A stretch of 64,000 nucleotides of DNA from Isoetes taiwanensis (GCA_021234155.1 JAJEKV010000046.1:5275012-5339011), one strand, 5' to 3'. Shown: positions 23,269 to 36,142, counted from the first letter of the stretch. Made by a program: numbers and translations. Notes: generated by a model not told the origin, from the sequence alone.

Positions 23269-25442
23269 ATGGCCTCACTCTGTAGTCAATCCAGCGAAAG
23301 TAGCAATTTGACAGCTATGAACAAGCTAGATGTCATGCCACAGTTTTCATTGCTTTTGAGTGATAGTGAAGAGTTCTGGAAGCCTTCCTTCACAAAGGAG
23401 CAACTACTTCACTTCAAAGAAGCGCTACGCAAGCTAAAAGCTAAGTCGCGGAAATCACTGTATGAGGAGTTCTTGTCTTTGCAGGTCAGTAAAAATATTT
23501 TCAGCTGCGCTGGTTCTTTCTTGTTTTGAGAACAGTGTATGCAATCTTGAAAGTTGTATGACATTTGTCACAATAAGCATGTACTTTCGCAAAGGACATT
23601 TCGATCAAGCTTTAATTTTAAGCCACATGCGGAATGTCTTTTCAACTCGAATGCTTATAAGAATCACAAAGATCTAGCCTATCTTGCTAATTGCACTGTG
23701 ATATGAAGAACAATGGTCGTGATCTTGTTGATTCCCATTCTTTCATGTCAAAATGCGTTAAGTTATGCTGATTCATTACGTTTTGTTTATATTTATGTTT
23801 TACTTCATGATTTGATGCAACCTGCATTTGGGAATAGAACATTAACTCCCTGCTGCCTGATGTGGAGCAAAAGGGACTCGAGGATCCTTTCTCAGTTTTG
23901 AACAAAGCAGCATTCAATTTTGTTGGGAACTGTTTCTTTTCATTGAACTTAATGATGATCGCACTATGCAAGAAGTTTTGATCTAGACATGCATTGTTAC
24001 AGATAACCATTGTTAGCTTTACTATTGTAGTAAATATTATTCTTCTTTCATCTTAGAACAATTCTGTTGTCTATTTGCTAGAAACCCTTACTACTGAAGT
24101 TCCTTTACATGATGCAGGGTTTTGAACTGCAAAGTGGCCAATATATTGAAAAGATGAAAACTGCTCTTCTGCCTGTGAATATGCCAAAGAATCGTTACTT
24201 AAATATCTTACCATGTATTTATTTTCAACTGCTTTACATTATACATAGTTATGTGTGCTTATGACTAGTAGGTTAAGAGTGTGACAAACAAAATTAACAA
24301 AAAATTACAGTTGACGATACTCGAGTAATCATTCAAGGGGCCACTAATTCAAATCCAGACTCTACCTATGTCAATGCAAGCGTCATAGAGGTTTGCTCTC
24401 TATACTTGGAGCTCTGAGGTTTGCTTTGCTCTCTATACTTGGAGCTCTGAGGCTTGGTAATTGGACCTATTCTTAGAACTTTTTGTTCAATGTAGGATCC
24501 ACGTTTTGCTTATTTACCAAGACTTATTGCAGCACAAGGGCCTATGGAAACAACAATATCAGATTTTTGGGAAATGGTTTTTCAACAAAAATGTTCAGCC
24601 ATTGTCATGCTCACAGCATTTTCCTATTTTGGCCAGGTACTTGTCAAATTAAATCCTATGCTGAAGAAATTTTGTAAAGAAGATAAAAAAAACGTATCCA
24701 TGATCAGAACATTTTTGCTATGAAACTGCATATTCTATTTGGTCTGTAGGAAAAGTGTGCTACATATTTTCCAGTCCAGAAGGGCGAGAGTTTGATATTT
24801 GGGAGATATGTTATTACCACACGTTACCTCCTACATAGTCACCATGGAATAGTCAAGCGGATCATTGAAATCAGCTCAGAAAAGGTTAGTCATATGTGAA
24901 GACATTTTGTCAAATTAAGCTATAGCTCAACTATTTTGTTCCAATATATGCAGCCCAAAGTCTCCCATAAAGTGCTCCATTTCCATTATCTTGATTGGCC
25001 AGATGGCGCTGTCCCACCTTCCACTCGACACATCTGAGAACTATTTCGTTGTTTATACAATATGCCAGATAATGCAGGCTCCATCCTAATCCATTGCAGG
25101 TAAACAGTGTTGAGCTCTATTGTGCATTTGCAAGTACTCATTTATTTTGCTGGCAGTGCTGGTATTGGAAGAACTGGAACGTACTGTACAATTGATTACA
25201 CATTGCGCCGTGTGCTTGCTGGTGACATGTCAGCTGTTGAAATCCAAGACACAGTTAGACTACTGCGAACCAAGAGAATTGGCATGGTTGAAACACTGGT
25301 GCGTATTGATTTGCTTGCATCTAGGATTTATAATGTGTGGTTTTTAAGCCAGCCTTTTTGGCTTTAACAGGGCCAATATCGTTTTTGCTATGCTGCTGTT
25401 ATAGATGAGCTCCAGGATTACCTGTCATCTCATATCAAGTAA
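23269..25442 (+). pseudogene. Protein tyrosine phosphatase gene 1 (PTP1-like), one nonsense codon
   Basis: Eight exons by GT-AG sites: 23269-23484, 24118-24214, 24311-24390, 24496-24636, 24750-24884, 24954-25099, 25157-25298 and 25371-25442. They sum to 343 codons including stop, the usual size of plant PTP1. The product would be a cytosolic/nuclear classical phosphatase that removes phosphate from phosphotyrosine. Visible motifs are KNRYLNILP-FDDTRV (phosphotyrosine loop), AAQGPMETTISDFW, the WPD loop (YLDWPDGAVP), the signature [10 protein letters not shown] with its catalytic Cys, and GQYRF near the end. Exon 6 carries an in-frame TGA at 25035-25037 where the neighbour gene has CGC (Arg in STRPIREIF). 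The stop precedes the catalytic loop, so any product would be inactive. All other frames and splice sites are intact, so inactivation is recent or the base is an error. It is convergent with the second gene 946 bp away. Confidence 0.85.
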
Positions 25443-26388
25443 ACTCCTAAATATATGCGCAGTAGAGGGTGAGTAGTATTAGGGTACGTGCTACCGACCA
25501 AAAATGATCTAGGTAGTAAAACACTAAATTCCTCCAGTATATACCTGTACTTGCCAACCTGTGTATAGCTAATTGATTGGCATAAACTAACAGTTATGAA
25601 TTATCATGTCAGATAGCTAATATATCAACTTGCTATCTACAACATTCCATACATCCATAGCACTGAATTAGTCCTGACTTTTACTGGCATAATTTTATCA
25701 TGCAAGATTTATGGATGTGTGCTTGACAACCACCACCATTACCTTAAAAATTGTTTACATCGTCTACCATATTTACAATGTCATAGCCCAGTCTGCTAAT
25801 GCAAGTGGACTCGTATAAGCAAAAGTGGCCGAAAATTTAGTCCGTCTTATTACTGTTCAAATGCCAAGTCTAATTTATAGCGTAAAGCTTTGTTTCGCCA
25901 CAAAATGTGAAATATATTTGTTCATAATCGTCTCTGCACACAACTTGTTTATCTTTCAGCTATAGATTTGGCTAGGTCACTAATTCCCAACTAAGCTTTT
26001 GAAAAATGCCCTGTGCTGGTTGAAACTTTGTACTGTCTTTTTAAAATTCATAATTTAAAAAGCTATTTACTAATAAAGAAGAAATGCCTTTGTCCAACTT
26101 TCAATTTCCTAAAAGCTTTTATTTTAGGATTATCCACAAATATCTAGCGCTAAGAACAACTATCTGGTTCTAGCTAGAACAATAAGGGGAGCAATGGAAC
26201 TCTTCAATAACAATGATCTTTGTCTTAAGCAATGACCATCAAGGTACAGTTGTCAATGCTGACTGTAAGGATCAAGGGACGCCGCCATTGAGAGTCCATA
26301 TAGAGAACAATCGACCCTTTGTAGTGGGGCCTAAAAAGGATCAATCTTCTAAAAGGAAGAAATATAAGTTATATCACCACATGGGATA

Positions 26389-29045
26389 TTATCTAGAGGC
26401 AAGAAGACTCTCGAGCACCTCAATGACAGCTGCATAGCAAAAGTGGTACTGAGCCTATGCAAAATACACATCAAATTTGATCAGGCAAAGCATCTGGAGA
26501 TAACTATGACAGCTAGTAAACAATGACATACCTTTGTTTGCACCATACCAATGCGCTGTTCCCTGAACAGCTTGACAGTCTCCTCGATGTCAGTGGATGT
26601 TAAATCACCAATTAAGATGCGTCGAACTGTGTGATCTATAGTGCAGTATGTTCCTGTCCGCCCAATACCAGCACTAACAACAGGAAATATATTGGCATCG
26701 TTTCCAATTAATATTGCAAAAGATACAAAGCTTCTCTTACCTGCAATGAATCACGAACGGGCCAGCATCAACAGGAATGCTATATAAGTATTTAAATATT
26801 TCGCGGATTGGACGTGTAGAAGATGGTACCCCATGATCTGGCCAATCAAGGTACTGAAAATGGAGGACAGTGTGTAAAGGCTCTCCCTGTGGACAATATC
26901 ATAGGAACGGAGCTTAGAACAATATAATTACATGATGTGCTTCTGTGAACTGTAAAGCAATAAGTAGAGAAATATCTCTGAGTTTGATGTAATGGTCTAC
27001 AGTGGACTAACCCTGGTGAAAAGACATCTACTATAAAGTGAATAATGCTTGATGTAATATCTAATATTTCATAAACAGCTTTAATAAGAGGACCGGTACC
27101 TTAATTGTTCCGACTTCAAGGATGCGCTTTGCTATTGAGTGTTTGCTGTAAACCACGCTTTTTGTAGTTATACGAAAGCGTCCATGATGTTCAACCTGTT
27201 CTACTTCCGATGAGAAGTATGACGCACATTTTGCCTAGCATTAACAATTTATCAACATCAAACGAAAAATATCTGAACAAGAAATATCTGATATAAAGGT
27301 AGGTAAGAAAGGCAAACAGAAAATAATGAATGATGCATTCAAAACAGTTATTTTACATCTTGCCTTACATGTGTTATTGTATTTTTCTGCCTTAAAAAAG
27401 ATGCAAAAGCAATATAGCATGATGGTTCCGTGCAGGAGCTGTTCTGGCCATCAAACTTTAAGCAACAGATCCCTGTCACATGCATAGCAACACTATGGCA
27501 AGTGTATCTTATGCATCCAACATCCTCTTTTGTCTTTATGTATGCACACTTCCAGAACCTGGGTGATGCATCTTCAGCATCCTATGCATGTGGCCTACGG
27601 GCAATGGGTATTAAGCGACTATAAAATAACTCATACTTTATTCCGATCGAGCAATATAGAAAGTCACAATTTTGTAAGTATAGAATGTCATAAGACTTGC
27701 AAACTAGGCCATTTCTAATAAAAAAAGCATGCTGTTTTTTTATCCCCGGAACATATACCCCAATTCTTCTAATGATTATATGCATCTGAAGGAAGTAGAG
27801 TGTTTTGTTCAACCAATATCTCCTGAACTGGCCAGCATTTTCACTGACCTATTGTCTTCTCTACCTAGATTGAGGCCTTTAATTATCCTTGTTCAAGAAT
27901 TAGTATGTAGGTTGTGTTTAAAAACTATATCATTTAGAACCATGCAATCACAATTCCCACATAGAAAACGTGAAATGTACCAGTAAAATCTTCAAAATAG
28001 ATACAGGTGATGATCTTTACCCGACTCCCATCAGCTAGGTCTGTTAGCATAACAACAACAGGACATGATTGCTGAACCACCATCTCCCAGAAATCTGCTA
28101 CTGTTGATCTCAAAGGTCCTTGAGTAGCAATGAACTGTGAAATATTGCTAACAAATGGATTCTGTATCACCATGTGAGATGTCAGGACTGGTCAATATGT
28201 ATGAGTGCTCAGAAGGTAAACCAATCTTTACCGTTATAAAGTTAGCGTTAATATAATCAGAAGATGTAGAACCAGTAGGTGATTGTAATATTACCCGTGT
28301 GTCATCAACTGCAAGGTTAAGTCTATTGTTTGTGTAAGAGTTACATAAACAGAAGACAAGTAGCAACAATACTAACTGCAAATCCCCATAATGCACAAAC
28401 TAAACTCTCGTGTTTTGTAGAGCACATTGTAGATAACATACATGGTAATATATCGAGATAGCGATTTTTTGGTTGGTTCTGTACTAATTGCGCAGTGTTA
28501 AGCCTTCCCATCAGATTATGGCTTGGCACAGACCTGGCCTAGTTAAAGTACAGGAATGAAAGTAAGCAAAATTATAAGATTACAAATACTATCTAGTAAG
28601 ACATGAAACTAACCGTCAATGAAGCAAACTCGGCATCAATTAATTTCCTTTGCACCTTGCCCTGGAGCACTTGAAATGCATCTTTGCAATATTTGATTTG
28701 GTCAGAAGTTAAAGACGGGCAAAGGGTATCACTGTCGCTAAGAATTTTTTTCCCAAGTTCATCCATATTGCTCTTTACATATGGTCTGCGTCCTGTGGAA
28801 TGGTAAATACTTGGATTTGAAGTGGGAGTAGCTGGCGATCCACGACTTGAAGACATTCCAGTGTCGCCGGTGCCTTTCACATCCAAATGCGGAGAATACC
28901 TACCAAAGCACCACGGCTTAGATCGTGTGTTCCCCGTTGCGCAAAATTGCAGATGTCTTGGCCAATGCGAACTGAAGGCTGCTTCCTTTGCACTGTATTG
29001 ACTGTGTACTTGTTTTTGCGCTTTTGAAGGTGATGATGTGGCCAC
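26389..29045 (-). CDS. Protein tyrosine phosphatase gene 2 (PTP1-like), intact
   Basis: Eight exons on the minus strand: 29045-28614, 28538-28442, 28308-28232, 28161-28021, 27234-27100, 26886-26741, 26673-26532 and 26454-26389. They total 412 codons including stop (411 aa), with no internal stop. A classical single-domain phosphatase dephosphorylating phosphotyrosine, probably in cytosol or nucleus (no signal peptide or membrane segment). The first 100 residues are Ser-rich and basic with no recognised domain. Then come [42 protein letters not shown] (WPD loop), [18 protein letters not shown] (catalytic Cys and P-loop Arg) and AQYHF. Exons 2, 4, 5, 6 and 7 have exactly the lengths seen in gene 1 (97, 141, 135, 146 and 142 nt), so the pair arose by inverted duplication. 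Exon 1 is twice as long as in gene 1. The start at 29045 is the first ATG in frame; a further upstream exon cannot be excluded. Confidence 0.9.
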
Positions 29046-29099
29046 TCTTAGCCGTTGGTTTGCTGTATCATCAGCGTCTACTAGAGTTCATATGGTCTT

Positions 29100-29160
29100 T
29101 AGTTGTACAAGAAATTTATCGCGGCGGCCTTGAACATTTCTCTTTCCGACATCCCTATGC
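29100..29160 (+). repeat. Short dispersed repeat, copy 1
   Basis: ACAAGAAATTTATCGCGGCG, then GCC-TTGAACATTTCTCT, matches 36143-36190 apart from a 9-10-bp gap in this copy. Probably the end of an unidentified transposon. Confidence 0.5.
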
Positions 29161-29776
29161 TCAAAAAAATGAGTCAATAAAGAGGAATATTTGCAAGTTA
29201 ATTCATGATACTCTTTTATTTTTCCATATGTGCATCCAAGGGGCTTCTTGCCGTTGTTAACATTTTGATGATATTTTCTTAGAAGTAAAGGTACTAACAT
29301 TTGATATAGTTAACCAACGCCTGGGTTACTTAGCTATTAGTTAGTTATTTTGAACAGAGTTTGAATTGGTAGACTCTAGGGCTTGCATCTTAATCGCTTT
29401 TAAATGTTTCATGCCAAAGATTTAAAAAGAAGATCGATTAGAAACAATTACGCAAAAGGGCTCGATTGAAAAGATGCGAACTGGGGAATCCTAATTTGCA
29501 GGGCTGCAAAATGGATTGGGAATCCTAGTTTGAAAGGTTCCATCTATATGCACATTTCTTTTTTCTTATAATTAAAGGCAAGATATTTATTTATTTTGGT
29601 TTTATTAGTATATATGTATTATGTAATTTTTGGTTCCATTTTTTTTTGTGACAACCTTGTCCAACTTTTTGGAAAAGGCCCCAGAAGAAGCCTGATCTCC
29701 GCCAGCCACGCGGCATTTGCGCCACGTGTCCCAAACCATAACTGTAACCATAACAGCTACGGTTTCGAACTTCCAT

Positions 29777-29971
29777 TTAACAGCAGCATTTTATCAATAC
29801 TTTATCAGCATCGGGATCGAGAACACTAAACATTGCACCCAATGTAGTAGCATAGGCATCAGGATCCAAACACTTACGCAATTTGCGTATAGCTTCCAGA
29901 AGCTCGCCATCCTTCTTAGTCCTCGGTGCTTCTACAAACGCCTTCGATTCCATGCCATGCAAAGCCTTCAT
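29777..29971 (-). CDS. Short ORF, unknown
   Basis: A 64-codon minus-strand frame begins MKALHGMESKAF and contains LLEAIRKLRKCLDPDAYATT. The composition is natural and coding-like, with a short amphipathic helix, but no family is recognised. It lies 730 bp upstream of phosphatase gene 2 in the same direction, and could be a small gene or an exon of something unrelated. I find no donor linking it to phosphatase exon 1. Confidence 0.3.
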   Translation of the reverse strand: MKALHGMESKAFVEAPRTKKDGELLEAIRKLRKCLDPDAYATTLGAMFSVLDPDADKVLIKCCC

Positions 29972-30295
29972 ATTATATGGCTAAGTTTTTCTTCCATACC
30001 ATTATATCAGACAAAGCCAAGACCCGCATGCAAAGAAAAAATGCTCCCTGAACAGCTTGGGTCGGCCCTGAATTTAGAGGTTTTAGGAGGAAATATCTAA
30101 ACCCTAAACCTAGCCAGAAGGACCTCGATTAGGAGACGGCCAAACTTTATCTTCCGTCTGCAGAACACGAAGCAGAACAGAGGCACGAAGCAGAACAGAG
30201 GCAAAATCATGCATTTCTTTGCCATTCCTGCAAATCTCTGATTCTTTCTCTATGTCTGCGCTCTAACTTATGTAACAAACCCATTCAATATGCAG

Positions 30296-30600
30296 GATTC
30301 TATTCGAGAGGCTTCAGATCGCCCAGGCGACACAGAATTTTTTTATACAACTGTGAATGGGAAAACGGCAGTGCTTCATCCACTCCTCCGTTTCTAAGCG
30401 CTCCTCCAAGCCCACCTTCGGAAGAGGAAGATGGAGATTATAGCCTAAATCAAGCTTATGTGCCCTTCAGATGGGAAGAATCGCCACGAAAACCCAAGGA
30501 TTCATTGCACAGAAGAGGATTTTCCTTCACAAGAGCTGCGATTTTGAGTTCACCACTGCGGCTTTTGCAGATTCAAGGGCGGAGCAACGCCCATGTTCAA
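30296..30600 (+). CDS. DUF688-like exon (VPF-WEE-PK motif)
   Basis: An open frame from about 30138 to 30636 on the + strand contains a Pro/Ser/Glu-rich part (STPPFLSAPPSPPSEEEDGD) followed by VPFRWEESPRKPKD. Plant DUF688-type proteins of unknown function carry a very similar N-terminal motif, VPF-WEE-PG-PK. The exon is placed after TATGCAG (acceptor) and before GTATTT (possible donor). There is no ATG in this frame, so either the first exon lies upstream or the copy is a fragment. Short possible remnants with stops follow up to 31.2 kb. Confidence 0.5.
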
Positions 30601-30759
30601 GTATTTAGCTTAACATTCTTCAAATCCTCTTAACTTACGTGTCTTGCAGTTTATCTTCATCTGATCATGTCAGCCTCTGTCCAATATTCCCCTGTTTTGC
30701 CCCTTTTCGGTTTGTTCCACCAGCGGCTCTGTTCCGTCAAGGTTAAAATCTACCATCTT

Positions 30760-31203
30760 GTTGGGGAAAGCCAGAAGAGTCCAAGGCCGGAATACAAAGA
30801 CAAAGAAAGAGGGCTTACAAATTTGAGGCTACGCTTAATCTCAAATCGGCTTGTCTGTGGCTGTGGCGGCAAAGTATGACAGGAGACCTTGCTTCTTCTT
30901 CATAGAAGCAGAAGACAGTACCTTGAAAGCTCGCCATGGCCGCTGTATCTCGTAGCTTTGCCTGTTGTGTAGGTCAACGGAATCATGTCCACAAACACCA
31001 TCACACACAACCTTCTTTCAAGAAACAGGTGTCTGTTGAGCCGTTTGCACGCTGGGCTACGCCATAGCCAGGCAAAAATCCCCCAAATCAGAGATTTGGA
31101 ATACATACATGTGCGAGAGACTAGAAGAAAGCTATGGCGGCGGATTGCCGGATTGATTGAAGAGCAAGATGGAACGGAGCTACTGGAGAAAGCAAGAGCT
31201 TAA
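30760..31203 (+). pseudogene. Possible 3' remnant of the DUF688-like gene
   Basis: Coding-like words in changing frames (for example RETRRKLWRRIAGLIEEQDG at about 31114-31173) follow the DUF688-like exon on the same strand. Stops and frame changes prevent assembly of one protein. The link to the upstream exon is inferred from position only. Confidence 0.25.
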
Positions 31204-31559
31204 GATTAAGGAGAGGATTTGACGGAGCGGATTCCTCCGAAGCGGATAAGGATAAAAACGTGGCATTGTTGGAAATTTTTTGTCAAATATTTTTCCCTCA
31301 CGATTTTTTCCCCCACCCAGGAATCTGGGAATCGAATCTTGGTGTGTCTCGATTATATATGTGTAGATAAGCCTATTCACTTTTATTCACAAAAATGTTG
31401 TTAGATGTTGTTTTGAGAACCTTATTTCTTCATTTCTTAAGACATTTTTTCATTGACTCTTGCCCCTAGTAGGGGCACCTACACACCAAAAATGATGCCC
31501 CTTTTGGATATAGGGAATTCACGAGAAAAGGATAATTTCTTGAGGACAAGGGGATTCTT

Positions 31560-32130
31560 GTTCTATGTTAGGGGTATCAAGGGAGTAACAGGGGGATTGC
31601 AATTTAAAACATGGGGATTTATAGTAAAAAAATTAAGAGTGGAGGATGAAGAGAAATGGGGTAGTCAGGGGTAGTAGGGGTAATGAGAGAGTAATAGGGG
31701 GATTGCAATTTAGCACATGGGGATTTCTAATAAAAAAAATGGCAGATTGCAATTTTGAACACGGGGATTTACAATAAAAAAAATAAAGAATGGGGGGATG
31801 AGGAGAAATGGAGAAGTCAGAGTTAGTAGGGGTAATAAGGGAATAATGGGGGATTGCAATTTAGAACATGAGGATTTACAATTAAAAAAATTAAGAATGG
31901 GGGATGAGAAGAAATGGGGTAGTTAGGGATAGTATGGGTAATGAGAGAGTAACAGGGGGATTGCAATGTAGAATGTAGGGATTTAAAAAAAAAAAGAAGA
32001 AGGGGGGTACGGGGGATGAGGAGAAATGGGGTAGTAGGTTTAGTAAGGGCAATGAGGGCATAATGGGGGGTTACAATTTAGAATATGGGGATGAGGAGAA
32101 TTGGGGTAATCATTTGGAGGATTACACATC
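31560..32130 (+). repeat. ~105-bp minisatellite, about five units
   Basis: Units begin GGGGGATTGCAATTTA near 31591, 31697, 31848, 31950 and 32065. They contain ACATGGGGATTTA, an A-run, GGGGATGAGGAGAAATGGGG and TAGTAGGGGTAATGAG. Copies differ by substitutions and short indels; a partial unit lies near 31742. The strand is strongly G/A-biased (few C). Confidence 0.75.
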
Positions 32131-32199
32131 AAAATGGGGATGCCCATGAATTACATGGGATTTGCAATTCAAAGAGGAAAATGGAATATACCAAGGACT

Positions 32200-35100
32200 C
32201 AGAGGAGTACTGTACAATACACCTAATTGTAATTGTACTTGAGTTTGAAAGTAATATATGACTGAGTTTGAAAGTGTTAGGCAATAAACATTTGGAACTT
32301 GTGATTTGAAAGTGTTAAGTCACTTGCATTTGAAAGTTAGCTTGTTTGTGCGTCTCCAATAAGGGGTGTGAACTATAGCTTGCAAATGTAGAAAAACACC
32401 ATAGGAAAAACACCATGGGAGACTCTTAAACTATATCAAACTCATAACTCGTCAAAATTAGGGTGCCCAAACAGCGCAAGGAACAGATCCACGCCTCAAG
32501 CTGTCCGCAAATCAAGGAGATCAGAGTTTGAAATCAGCGCTTCAGATCAGGGTGCCCAAATCTGGGACGATTTTGGTCACCCGAGAACCCCCGACCAAAA
32601 AACAGAGGGGTGCCCAAGCCAAAATGGCTGTTTGGGCACTCAAGTATGATACAGGGATGTGCCCAAAATCTCCATGTTTCGTGATCTGATTGGCTTACTG
32701 TAAATGCACGATTGGTCGGGCACGCTAATGTGATTCCACCCTCATATAAACGATGTAAGAAAGCAGTTAGAATTTTCTAACGTTAAAATATAGTTTGGAC
32801 TAATTGGCAATATTGCATTTTCAATAAGCAATGACTCGTATACTAGGATGGTGGGAAAATCTACCCAACAATCTGTGACGTAGAAAACCCAGTATAGTAG
32901 GGTCTAGAAGATAAATTACACATGAAAAAATATTTTTACCACAAAAAGCCCAAATTTGCAAGATAGTTAACAGATCTTATAAGCCATTAAAAACTTCTTT
33001 CAATGACCATTATCAAGTGTCACCTAGTTTCAAGGACTAGAAAAATAATGCTAGGTAGCCAAAGCAAAAAATGTGTGTATTTACTCAATTGTGAAACAAT
33101 CGCTCGAATCTACGAACCCTTAACTTGGTTAGGGTTCAGTCTAGCGAACAAAGGCGAGGGCTAAAAAGCGGGCATCATCCAGATATTTTTTCCGCTGGAT
33201 GTAAGTGCCATGGGATATAGGCGTCATTTGAAGCAGAAATATTCCTGCAGATCGTCCTCTACAACCATATCAGATTGTCACAGATTTGGAGGATTCTCGA
33301 TCATCCATCCCTGCACTGATCTGCTACTTGTTGAGAAGAGCGATATATCCCGCTGCATTGAGAGTAGTAGAGATAGCCAATGAAAAAGCTCCTTAAAGAG
33401 AGGTATAGCTGATGTTATAGTCATGTGAAGCCGTTGGAGATTCTTTGAACTTGTCGTTGTTTAAGATAAGGTATGCTTTATAATTATTAGAAAGACTGTT
33501 AGTGTTTTAATCCTCTTTAGTATAATATTTGCCAGTCTTTTAAAAAGGGAAAGCTTTTTGCCTCTTTTTTTAGGTGCTCTAGATTACTCAGTAATTGTAG
33601 AGTATAAGAACAACTTGGTCAGTTAAGTTGGATGTAAGAGCCTGCTCCTTTGCATTTCTTTAGGAGCATTAACAGAACCTCAGTCCTGAATTGAGAATAA
33701 TATATTCTAAATGTATGGGTAGGACATGTAGTTTATGCTATTTTATAGTTTGCATTTTGATATTTGCTATTTGCATGGCTACAGAAACTGTCGGAGTCTC
33801 CTCAAAATCGGGGTTTTATACCATGTGTTGAGTCCAGTCCAGCACATAAAGGTTTGTATTTTCTTAGTGCCATATGTTAGAGTTACTTTCTCTGTTTCAA
33901 GAAATGTGGAGTGCCTATCAAGTAAAAGTTTAAGATGTGTTGTTCTCAGCGTTTAGGGGCTTTCAATTTTATTCTATTTCATTAGTTAGGGCTTCGGATT
34001 AAGTAAGGTCTGTTCATGCAGTTCATGTTACATTAATTAAAAAGAACAATGCAGTGCTTGAGCCCCTTAAAGAATTATCCTATTTAACATAACAGTATTT
34101 CAGATTCTGAGCAATTTTCAATTGTCAAATATGTGGTTGCTGAAAGTTTAGATAGTTGATGTGCAGCCACATTTCAATACATGCGAAGGCGCATGAAAGT
34201 ATATTGGACAAATAAGTAATCTTAAGTTGCAGTCATATTCTATCAAATTTATCTAATATCATTTTCTGTGTAATCGTTGGATCCCTTGCAGACAGCTTAA
34301 AGAATAACATGCTACATACCTCAAACCCTCATCTATTATCAGAGGGCAATTGAACAGAGTAAGTTTTGTTAAACTAGGGCACGATGATGCAAGGATTGCA
34401 TTTCAAAATTACCAGATATGTTCAATGATCGATGTCTCAGAGCTATGGCCATGGCATGGATTCTTGCATCTGTGTCAGAATAACAGAGCAATTAAGCAGA
34501 TCACCAGGGAACAAGGACGTAAGACCATGTTGAGGATGACTTATATCAAACTCTTCTAAATATGTCAAGTTGTCTGCAATAACTTGAAGGCAAGGATCAT
34601 TCCAATTCTTAAGCTTGGAGCAATTTAAGACTGCGGGAAAAGACAGGCCCTTCCCAATTTTTTGGTGGCATCAATAGGCAACTATTTGTGGTCATTTAGA
34701 TCCAAGGATTCAGTCTGCAATGGGTTAGCCATTTAGATCGAATGACTATGGGTTTCATATTGAAGGTAAAGGGAGTTGATGACGGGAAAACGAGCCTTTA
34801 GTAGAGGTTTATGAATGCAGAATGCAGCCATTCTCTAACCAAAGTAAAAGATTACTAGGATGCCTTGAAAGTAGATATCTTGAAAGTGATGTTGTTTTTA
34901 GTTCTGATCTCTTCTTATTGGATGTGGCTGCATTTAACAAGATTCTCACCTCCATTTTGCGTGTGGCCAGATATGGTCCTGGTTGCTATGAGGACTCGAT
35001 TTCAATTGGAAGCTTCATGTCGTAAATAGCTAGTAAAAAGTACTAGTTTTTTCTTTTACTTTGTTTATATTTTTGGATGCATAATGGAAAAAAATATGCA

Positions 35101-35370
35101 TGGTAAATTCTTGCTTTGAGTTTTGTATTTGCTCAAAAACACGTGTATTGTCTCTGAGGTAATTGAATATGAGTGCATATGTATGCACCATGAACCTGTA
35201 ATTGTCTGTGCCATCTTACTTCAAGTTTGTTATTCACTCTCTATACAAAGGCTATTGTAATGGCTCTTGCCAACCATACTATTGACATAGTATATCGTAA
35301 TCCACATCCATTATGGTTTGGAACAAGACCAATCATATACTATTGGTTGCCAAATTTAGTAATGGTGCTA
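32200..35370. other. Intergenic, no gene recognised
   Basis: AT-rich. The word GGGTGCCCAA(A/G) recurs at 32461, 32550 and 32607 within a slightly more GC-rich 250-bp patch. Open frames at 33735-33956 and 34822-35025 lack any recognised motif. Confidence 0.35.
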
Positions 35371-35379
35371 AATACGAAA

Positions 35380-35740
35380 TGGGATTGTTGCCAGAAATGG
35401 GTATCAAACACAGGGTACAACTAAAAGAATCTCTAAAAGAAGGATATTAATTTATAAATCACAAAAGGGGGATTGTTGTCATAAAGGGGTATGAACATTG
35501 GTTGTGAAAAAAGGGGCACGAACATTGCATATGGAAATGGGGTACAAATGAAGAAATTTTGGAGTAAGGGGATATTAAACTACAAATCACAAACTGGGGA
35601 TTGTTGTTAGAAAAGGGGTATGAATATTGGTTGCAAGAAATGGGGTGCGAACATTGCATATGGAAATGGGGTACGAATGAAAAAATTTTCAAGTAAGGGG
35701 TTATTAAACTACAAAATCACAAAGGGGTGATTGTGGCCAA
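35380..35740 (+). repeat. ~128-bp tandem repeat, about 2.5-3 units
   Basis: Units start GGGGATTGTTGT at about 35467 and 35596, with diverged starts near 35380 and 35724. They share GGGGTATGAA-ATTGGTTG and GAACATTGCATATGGAAATG. As at 31.5 kb, the + strand is G/A-rich. Confidence 0.65.
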
Positions 35741-36142
35741 ATACCCCGTTTCTGAAAATCACTTCTATTCAAAGGGGGATTTTAAGGAGGATGTGGGCAT
35801 CATATTTGATGTGCTAGCAAATGGATGGTGTAGATAACGCCCTAGCCCATGGGGAAAAGAAATTTGAGAGCCATTGGCAATGACCACATGGCCTTGTTGA
35901 CCAGATTTTGGCAAATCCCAATCAACATAGAAGAATTGCACTCTCAAGGGTCCAGATTTATTTGTGCTTGTTGTAAAAATCCAAGGGCCCATATTAAGTT
36001 GTGTTAGTTCTTAAGCAAGAAGACAAATTTGGTTATGAGGGAGAAGAAGACAAAAACAAGAGGATTGATGAGGTGTCAAAAAGGAGGGCCAAGATCATGC
36101 CAAGTGAATGGCCAAGATTTGTTCAAAAAAATTATAAATACA

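Noticed and set aside
30900-31106. Minus-strand 68-codon ORF
   Set aside because: Opposite to the suspected DUF688-like remnant and lacking any motif.
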